64,000 bases of DNA, taken from Pomphorhynchus laevis. Taxonomy: Eukaryota; Acanthocephala; Palaeacanthocephala; Echinorhynchida; Pomphorhynchidae. The DNA lies in contig WNNJ02000449.1 in the NCBI GenBank assembly GCA_012934845.2, positions 62,001 through 126,000 on the forward strand. The letters run 5' to 3'. The position numbers and the translations under genes are program-made. Below are positions 59,601-64,000 of the stretch, in pieces. Numbering within the stretch: the first letter of the stretch is position 1; every line of letters starts with the position of its first letter. Below the pieces are notes generated by a model. It was not told the origin of the DNA. It did no database searches and saw only the letters and a list, made by a program, of their open reading frames with translations.

Positions 59601-60785
59601 GAAATTTTTATATTTCGCTAACTTCTGTTAACATCTTCAGAAAATTATGAAGTAATTTTCTGAAGATGCTAACAGAAGTTAGCGAAATATCAAATATAAT
59701 TTCATCATTTCTTTGATCCAGCTTTAATAATTATTTATCAATAATGGATCAGTATTAACTATTAAAGAGATTATTTTATCGTTCTTTCCAGAGCGACAAT
59801 TAAAAGTTCATATTAAATATAAATATAAATACAATTAATAAACATATATTAATATATTAATTACTATATTTATCATACAGAAAAATACTTATAAGTAATT
59901 ATTAATAACTAATATGTAATATTAATAATAAATAATAATCTTATAATATAATAATCGTATCTTTTATCATATGTTTTGCTATTTATCAAAAATCCATAAC
60001 AACATGTTATTACAAAATGCTATAGAAAATAAGCTTTGAATTTGTAAATTGTTTGTTCATTAATTTGTTAATTGTTAATTTTTGATCCAGCTTCAATAAT
60101 TATTTATAAGTTTTGGTGTTCATATAACGTAATAATGTTTCTAGTGACAAGTCAATGGTTTGATTATATATAAAATTCACATTTAGGAAATATATAGTTT
60201 TGGTTTCTATTCGCTGATGGCATGTCCTTTTGACGATATTGAACGTACGTCGTTCGTGGTTTTTACCATAAATTATTTCGATATATTCGTTCTATGCAAA
60301 ATTTTCAATAAAAATAGCAACATGATTTCATTATCCGGCCTTCATATTAAAAGATTGGACTTTCCTTACAAAATGATGCGCACAGTAAAAATTACCTTAT
60401 AATCTACTGTTTCGAAATGGTGCTTTAATCCACCACGAAAATGAATATCGCTTTCTGCAGAACTAAACGCCCTCGTTCCAGCCTAATTATAATATTATAA
60501 CCTAATTATGATATTTTATAATTTTAAAATATTACGTTCCATAAAGTTTTTATAAAAAATATTATCTGATAATGCATAAAATGCACTGAAATGTCAAATT
60601 TATTAAGTTTATTTTTTTGTAAACAGCTTTTAAATAACAGCAAAGATTTTATTAATTTAAAAAAATTCAAATCATATGAAAATTTATTTTGGAAAATTAA
60701 AAATATTTCATTATTAATCAGATTAATTGATGATAAATTTATTAATTTAGCTATTAAAATATACATTACATTTACAAATCATTAA
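50645..60785 (+). CDS. AK8: Adenylate kinase 8 (AK8), nine exons found; 5' end and one internal segment not found
   Basis: AK8 interconverts ATP+AMP and 2 ADP with two tandem kinase domains and is linked to cilia in animals. Exons: 50645-50732, 50790-50953, 52722-52860, 56059-56130, 58495-58603, 58794-58876, 58924-59055, 60187-60384 and 60627-60785 (stop). The first seven join in frame, as do the last two. Matches in family order: the N-terminal helix region (LLTKRYTDIKSAIYNFL), P-loop 1 GHPRSCKS in KRIIIMGHP, GWVLAYDC, VIIESDRDEMLQRC with KRDQFTG (NMP-kinase R-D-x-x-TG), LDMPEDLTIRL, the linker VYNFVNQY, P-loop 2 (RIVIVGPSSSSNRQ), GFYSLMACPFDD and the C-terminal LLNNSKDF...LFWKI. The NMP-binding part of domain 2 (between 59,055 and 60,187) was not found. 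P-loop 2 lacks the usual lysine and P-loop 1 has Cys for the second Gly. About 381 residues are seen against about 480 in vertebrates. Confidence 0.85.
51595..52206 (+). repeat. R610 repeat, full unit
   Basis: Runs from ATAATTGAGTCTACGTATTT through GGAGGAACTGCTGTGTTATC at 51,805, CAACCCAACATAGACACAGG, and a second half (GATAAAATTTGATTATCTAA ... TTATATTACCAAGAAAATAA) to ACTTGTCAATAGAACAAATC, where the next unit starts. This defines a unit of about 610 bases. It lies in the second AK8 intron. Confidence 0.85.
52206..52520 (+). repeat. R610 repeat, first half of a second tandem unit
   Basis: Starts AAATCAGATCAGATAACTAA immediately after the first unit and ends at TTCATCAGGAGGAACTGCC. The second half is absent. 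With 51,595-52,206 it forms a partial tandem in an AK8 intron. Confidence 0.85.
53080..54360. other. AK8 intron interval without recognised genes
   Basis: AT-rich sequence with a short direct repeat (GTGCCAATAAACGTTATTAA...TCGATTTCATCTAACCTTAG at 53,372 and its likeness at 53,466). No exon or RT was recognised. A 79-codon frame at 53738-53977 has no family features. Confidence 0.4.
54365..54480 (+). repeat. R610-like 3' block, two diverged pieces
   Basis: AAGGAACTGCTGTGTTGCAT and then GAGGAGGAATTGCATCGGCC with TTAGGCCCTGCA resemble the GGAGGAACTGCTATGCTATC ... TTTCGGCCCTTATTC end of R610. Confidence 0.5.
54669..55515 (+). mobile_element. RTE-like LINE fragment between ~124-bp direct repeats
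   Basis: Positions 54,669-54,792 and 55,391-55,515 are direct repeats of high similarity, ending TCACA-GTCGAC. Between them the plus strand reads, in broken frames, TSVTRVYVFGDR, KVIPYETIAPQHRPVV, WNKKYDS, ARKILGITKPGKHYINRDIW, DEVKMKVREKKRLYHDFLDD, AIHYGEVNQKLNTRCEEQDL and FRLVKRRHLLTKDIERFYCV. This is the endonuclease-to-RT linker of RTE/BovB-type LINEs. The repeats lie outside the coding part, so a tandem duplication cut down to this state is more likely than LTRs. Confidence 0.7.
56340..56579 (+). CDS. Unrecognised terminal exon inside an AK8 intron
   Basis: After a good acceptor (TTTTTAACATTTTCAG, 56,324-56,339) comes an open frame of about 79 codons reading LSQDILIGAQHSLASRKITG, LVRCFRLLLHIYQIPPRLSL, HDWSDGVGLSWIVDYRPSLI, YLLFNRKSGHLTIEIKFHV and stop. 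Residue composition (W, D, G, balanced hydrophobics) is clearly protein-like and unlike the shadow frames around it. I do not recognise the family. Its phase would accept the alternative donor at 56,135 of the fourth AK8 exon, giving an alternative AK8 end. Equally, it may belong to a nested or decayed gene. Confidence 0.45.
   Translation, partial: LSQDILIGAQHSLASRKITGLVRCFRLLLHIYQIPPRLSLHDWSDGVGLSWIVDYRPSLIYLLFNRKSGHLTIEIKFHV
56590..57115. other. AK8 intron interval without recognised genes
   Basis: AT-rich. Nothing specific is seen. Confidence 0.4.
57117..57540 (+). repeat. R610 repeat, second half
   Basis: Begins GACGGTGTATCAAAATAAGG, then CGACCCAACAAAGCAGCGTG, GGTAAAATTTGATTATCTAG and TTATATTACCGGGAAAACAA, to CTTGTCAGTAGAATAAATC. 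It lines up with the second half of the 51,595 unit. A new unit starts at its end. Confidence 0.75.
57523..57840 (+). repeat. R610 repeat, two successive starts
   Basis: AAATCAGATCAAATATCTAA at 57,523 and CAGATCAATAACTGAGTTTA at 57,665 are both followed by CGTATTTTATA. The second runs on to AATAAAAGTCAATTTATATA. Confidence 0.7.
57841..58490. other. AK8 intron interval without recognised genes
   Basis: AT-rich. Nothing specific is seen before the fifth AK8 exon. Confidence 0.4.
59223..59470 (-). repeat. R610 start in inverted orientation and ATC-AGAT-rich short repeats
   Basis: ATACGTAGACTCAGTTAGCT followed by GATTTGATT is the inverse complement of the R610 start. It is followed by short repeats of CCGGATC/ATCAGATTAACA type up to 59,470. 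Confidence 0.6.
59537..59766. mobile_element. Foldback element F3 with ~100-bp inverted arms
   Basis: The left arm (TAGTTGATAATGATCCATTT ... CTTGGATCAAAGAA ... TTCGCTAACTTCTGTTAACA) is inverse-complementary to the right arm ending TGGATCAGTATTAACTATTA. At the centre both tips hold CTGAAGAT-GCTAAC-AGAA-GTTAGC-GAAAT. Diverged single arms of the same family occur at 60,080-60,112 and twice at 63,006-63,183. It lies in the seventh AK8 intron. Confidence 0.9.
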
Positions 60786-60799
60786 AAGTAAACAACTTT

Positions 60800-62235
60800 C
60801 AGGAATAATTGTTTACGAACCACATTAAAAACACTCATATTTAATTATTTCCTTATCATTGTAATACCCGTAAGCACCTTTTTTTCATTAAAAAATATAC
60901 ACAATTGACTAATATATGAAGCCTTTTCCTGTATACTAAATTCACTCATTCTAGTAATATTTATAAAATAAATATAAAATAAATATTGGATTAAAAATAT
61001 TATATGTATTAAATATTAAATGTATTATTATATTAATAATATTTATTTATAATAATATATTTCTATTAAGTTGTGTATAATCTTTTATTAAAAATATTAT
61101 ATATAATACATAATACAATAAAATATAATAAATTCCTTAATTAATACGTGATTCCCTGATTGAGTTCGGAATCCTTCTGCTGATGGACGATTGTTCGTAG
61201 ACCAAATAATCACACTATCTTTAAGGGGGCTCTCTGTAAAATTATTAAAATCATGATATGTACTCAAGTTGTTTTAATCAGCCTTTAGACAACATATTTT
61301 TAATTGAAATTTGTGCTGCCATCTGATATAACCTTATAAAGCCTAGTCCGATGAGTCAAACAATTGTAATTAAATTGGATTGATTCTTTAAAACAACTTT
61401 TATTATGAATAATCGATTAATTGTTACTAATGCCGACTTGTTTTTAATGTATTAATGAGACATCTGAAGAAATGATTTCTTGAATGCGATTTCATAACTT
61501 TATCAATATCTTCATGTTGTCAAACATGTAAGTGATAACTAATTATATCCGTTTCTGTTTGCCGTTGAATAGTGTTCTACTCGATGAGAACATATCAACT
61601 TGAATGAAATATTCTTCGAACTTTATCATATCTCCTTTAATCGCTAAAAATGAGGGATACGAATTTTTAATGCCCGACACTTGGTTAAAATATGCAAATT
61701 TTACTTATATTAAGGATATTGACGTAATTATTGACGCTGTTTAAGTTGTGTTGGCATCCTGTAAGATAATATATTAATAACTTGATGTTGTGTATTCTTC
61801 TTTGATCGCGTTAACCTCGATTCCTATTCACGGCTGTATCCTGCGCATTGCTGAGTTTTGCTCTCGACATTTACCACTTCCGTTCTTATACGATTGTACA
61901 GTACGCGCACGAAAATGCGACGTAAGACTTGTCAACCTATTCACAATTAGCCAATAATCAAACTATTGACTATTTTCCGATCTTCTGTGTCTAGATACCG
62001 TACCTCTGTATATTTAAGAGTCGGTATAAATAACAACACTTTAAATGCCTCTACTGTACTTTTTCGGATTGTAAAGTGGTTAACCGAAATGTGAATGCAA
62101 CGATCGTTTTTATGAATTGTTTAGATTCGTCGTGAGTATCTAATTCATATTCCTCTTATATTCATATTCGGTAAATATATTCATATTCCTCTTATATTCA
62201 TAAATACTAAAATCATAATCTTCTTCCATTTCAAA
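60800..62235. other. AT-rich interval with a possible gene start near 62,030-62,135
   Basis: Between 61,800 and 62,135 the composition is less AT-rich. A TATAAATA box-like word at 62,025 precedes an open stretch (LYCTFSDCKVVNRNVNATIV, then FMNCLDSS) that ends at a good donor GTGAGT near 62,136. It could be the first exon of the gene whose later exons may lie at 62,632. This is unproven. Confidence 0.25.
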
Positions 62236-62239
62236 TATA

Positions 62240-62422
62240 AAGTTATTACAGGAACAAAAAAGCAGAAATTATCCTTTATTAGATTAATAAAAATCTATAT
62301 TTCGATAGCTCCTGCTATCATTCATCAGGAACAAATCCTGATGATGATAGCAGGAGCTATTGAAATATAGAATTTTTATCAAATAAAGGATAATTTATGC
62401 TTCTTTGTTCCTGTAATAACTT
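62240..62422. mobile_element. Foldback element F4 with ~85-bp inverted arms
   Basis: AAGTTATTACAGGAACAAA at the left end matches the inverse complement of the right end at 62,422. The arms run through AATTATCCTTTATT and end at CTGATGA-AT-GATAGC-AGGA-GCTATC-GAAAT (left arm, minus strand, about 62,338-62,310) and CTGATGA-T-GATAGC-AGGA-GCTATT-GAAAT (right arm, plus strand, about 62,338-62,366). Confidence 0.9.
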
Positions 62423-62631
62423 CTTATATTCATATTTATATTTATATTCATCCATATTAGGTGAGTATATTTCGCCACAAAGCAGAAGTTTGTGATCTTC
62501 TTGAAATCATATTTTATTATATTTATTCATATTTTATCTTTATTCATATTATATGATATTTTATTTTAAGCAGAACAAAATTTGTACATTTGAAAAGTGA
62601 TTAATTTAGTTAAATTATATTCTGATTTTAG

Positions 62632-62721
62632 TTGATTCGACAAAGATTTTCGAGGATATATTAAATGATGATGGTGAATTGTTACTAAATAAACAACTGT
62701 TCTCAAATGATCTTAAATTGG
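62632..62721 (+). CDS. Possible coding exon, unrecognised
   Basis: Acceptor TTCTGATTTTAG, then an open stretch DSTKIFEDILNDDGELLLNK and QLFSNDLKLG, ended by a GTATAT donor-like site; if unspliced, a stop follows two codons later. A further protein-like stretch (NAPALYVGSSVEDNIYCWVQ, LLVNGSNRFIAKY, stop) lies at about 62,861-62,970, but no in-phase acceptor joins the two. It lies downstream of the AK8 stop, so probably a separate gene or a relic. Confidence 0.3.
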
Positions 62722-63005
62722 GTATATAATTGCGATTAATTCTAGTTGCATATATTTTAAGTATTTGGATATATTTTTGTATACATTTGTTTGTATTTGC
62801 TAGAAATGCTATTTTAAAATAGTTTTCATAATTGGCAAATGATGCAAATAAAATTAATTTCGGAAAGAATGCCCCTGCGCTATATGTTGGATCATCAGTA
62901 GAAGATAATATTTATTGCTGGGTGCAATTACTCGTAAACGGTTCAAATAGATTTATAGCAAAATACTAGGTGCACAATTATATATATAATTAAACAAAAA
63001 TATAT

Positions 63006-63183
63006 AATTATTGGAGCTGGATCAAAGAATGGATGAAAATTTTATTTGTTATTTTGCTAAACTCTGTTAGCATCTTCGGAAAATTACAATTTGATAAAGA
63101 ATTATTGAAGCTGGATCAAAGAAAGAAGGAATATTTTATTTGATATTTCGCTAACTTCTGTTAGCATCTTCAGAAAATTACAG
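63006..63183 (-). repeat. Two direct copies of a single F3 foldback arm
   Basis: AGCTGGATCAAAGAA ... TTAGCATCTTC-GAAAATTACA occurs at 63,013-63,089 and again at 63,108-63,183, about 94 bases apart and in the same orientation. No complementary right arm is present. The second copy keeps the full CTGAAGATG-CTAAC-AGAA-GTTAGC-GAAAT hairpin in the minus strand. Confidence 0.8.
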
Positions 63184-63189
63184 TCTTAA

Positions 63190-64000
63190 ATATTATAAAT
63201 ATTAACTGTTTATAAATATTTGCTTTGTATAATACTATGTTATAATATGTAATGTATAATACAAAATATCAATAATATTTTGTATTATATATTATTATAT
63301 ATTAATAATATTTTTCATTATTTATTATATATTATTATATATTATATATCATAAAGCATTCAAACAATCAGAATTTTTAAAATATCTTCAGATTAGCAAA
63401 ACTTGATAATTAGAATTTCAATTAGAAATCGTTTGTTTATCATATAAAATAATATTTTGCTATATAAATATTTTATAATATTTTACATAATATTTTAAGT
63501 AATATTAAATTATTAATATTTTACATAATATTTATAGTAATTAATTAATGTAATTTATTAAATTCACAATATAAAAGTGCAGCCGAAATTCCGCAATCGT
63601 TATTGATGATCTGATGTACATCAAATGCCTATTTGATAAGGACATATACATTTAGCTTTCTAAAACCTATTTATTATTTATTTTTAAATTTATGCATATA
63701 GTACAGAATATATAGACTCAACTAACTTATCTGATTTAATCCGAAAATAGATTTTCTAAATCTATTAGAGATATTTCGATCATTTTAAAAAGTTAATGCC
63801 AAGGGAAGCAGATATCAAAAAAAATAAAAATAATATTTTAATTTTATTTTTAAGCCTAAACCAATTTCATGCTTGACTGATGGTAAGTTGTGAGAGTATA
63901 ATATTGTGCCACTGGTACGAGTGAACAGATTTCCACAAAGATAATCAATAGATTTTATTTGACTAGACATCGCAATGAATGATCAAACAGATTTAAGTTA
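63190..64000. other. AT-rich right end of the window
   Basis: Simple AATAATATTTTATATA-type sequence to about 63,560. An inverted R610-like start (AGACTCAACTAACTTATCTG) lies at 63,715. No gene is seen. Confidence 0.4.

Noticed and set aside
60000-60045. Missing AK8 exon (MLLQNAIENK)
   Set aside because: Resembles the NMP-binding segment slightly, but no acceptor AG or matching phase is present.

Overview
The window is AT-rich metazoan nuclear DNA. Three host genes can be read from it, and most of the rest is decayed retroelement sequence. Spliced genes with short AT-rich exons, CR1/L2-, RTE- and RLE-type LINEs, Penelope-like elements (PLEs) and no Jockey/R1-dominated insect pattern point to an invertebrate such as a flatworm or another repeat-rich lophotrochozoan or basal animal. 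The phylum cannot be fixed from the sequence.

Layout. (1) 1-8140: a minus-strand FAF1 gene (UBA, two ubiquitin-like domains, acidic linker, start of the UAS domain), running off the left edge; its introns hold LINE relics at 2.6-3.7 kb and 4.2-5.9 kb. (2) 8.2-13.3 kb: minus-strand copies of one GC-richer L2/CR1-type LINE ('family A') plus a second LINE. (3) 13.3-18.4 kb: two copies of an AT-rich repeat ('R610'), then a plus-strand CR1-like LINE. (4) 18.6-21.4 kb: a plus-strand PLE whose GIY-YIG domain precedes the reverse transcriptase (Naiad-like order). (5) 22.7-30.1 kb: LINE fragments and a 13-bp minisatellite in a LINE 3' region. (6) 30.4-39.5 kb: two plus-strand family-A copies, one nearly full length with ORF1 (PHD-like and RRM-like), APE endonuclease and RT; they flank a mosaic of CR1 and Gypsy scraps. 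(7) 39.9-45.5 kb: RLE-type LINE relics, three ~460-bp tandem repeats carrying hammerhead-like ribozyme cores on the minus strand, the PLE RT they adjoin, a GIY-YIG piece on the other strand and a CR1 tail. (8) 46.3-47.0 kb: an intact intronless tetraspanin. (9) 47.4-50.6 kb: foldback elements, Merlin-like transposase and Gypsy RT relics. (10) 50.6-60.8 kb: a plus-strand adenylate kinase 8 (AK8) gene with long introns full of R610 repeats and an RTE fragment between direct repeats. (11) 61-64 kb: further foldback elements and possible exons of another gene.

The host genes do not form a pathway: FAF1 is a ubiquitin/p97 adaptor, AK8 a tandem-domain adenylate kinase usually linked to cilia, and the tetraspanin a membrane organiser. 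The most notable non-coding signals are the hammerhead-like tandem repeats at 41.8-42.9 kb and a second hammerhead-like hairpin, with covarying stem bases, shared by four foldback families between 47 and 63 kb.
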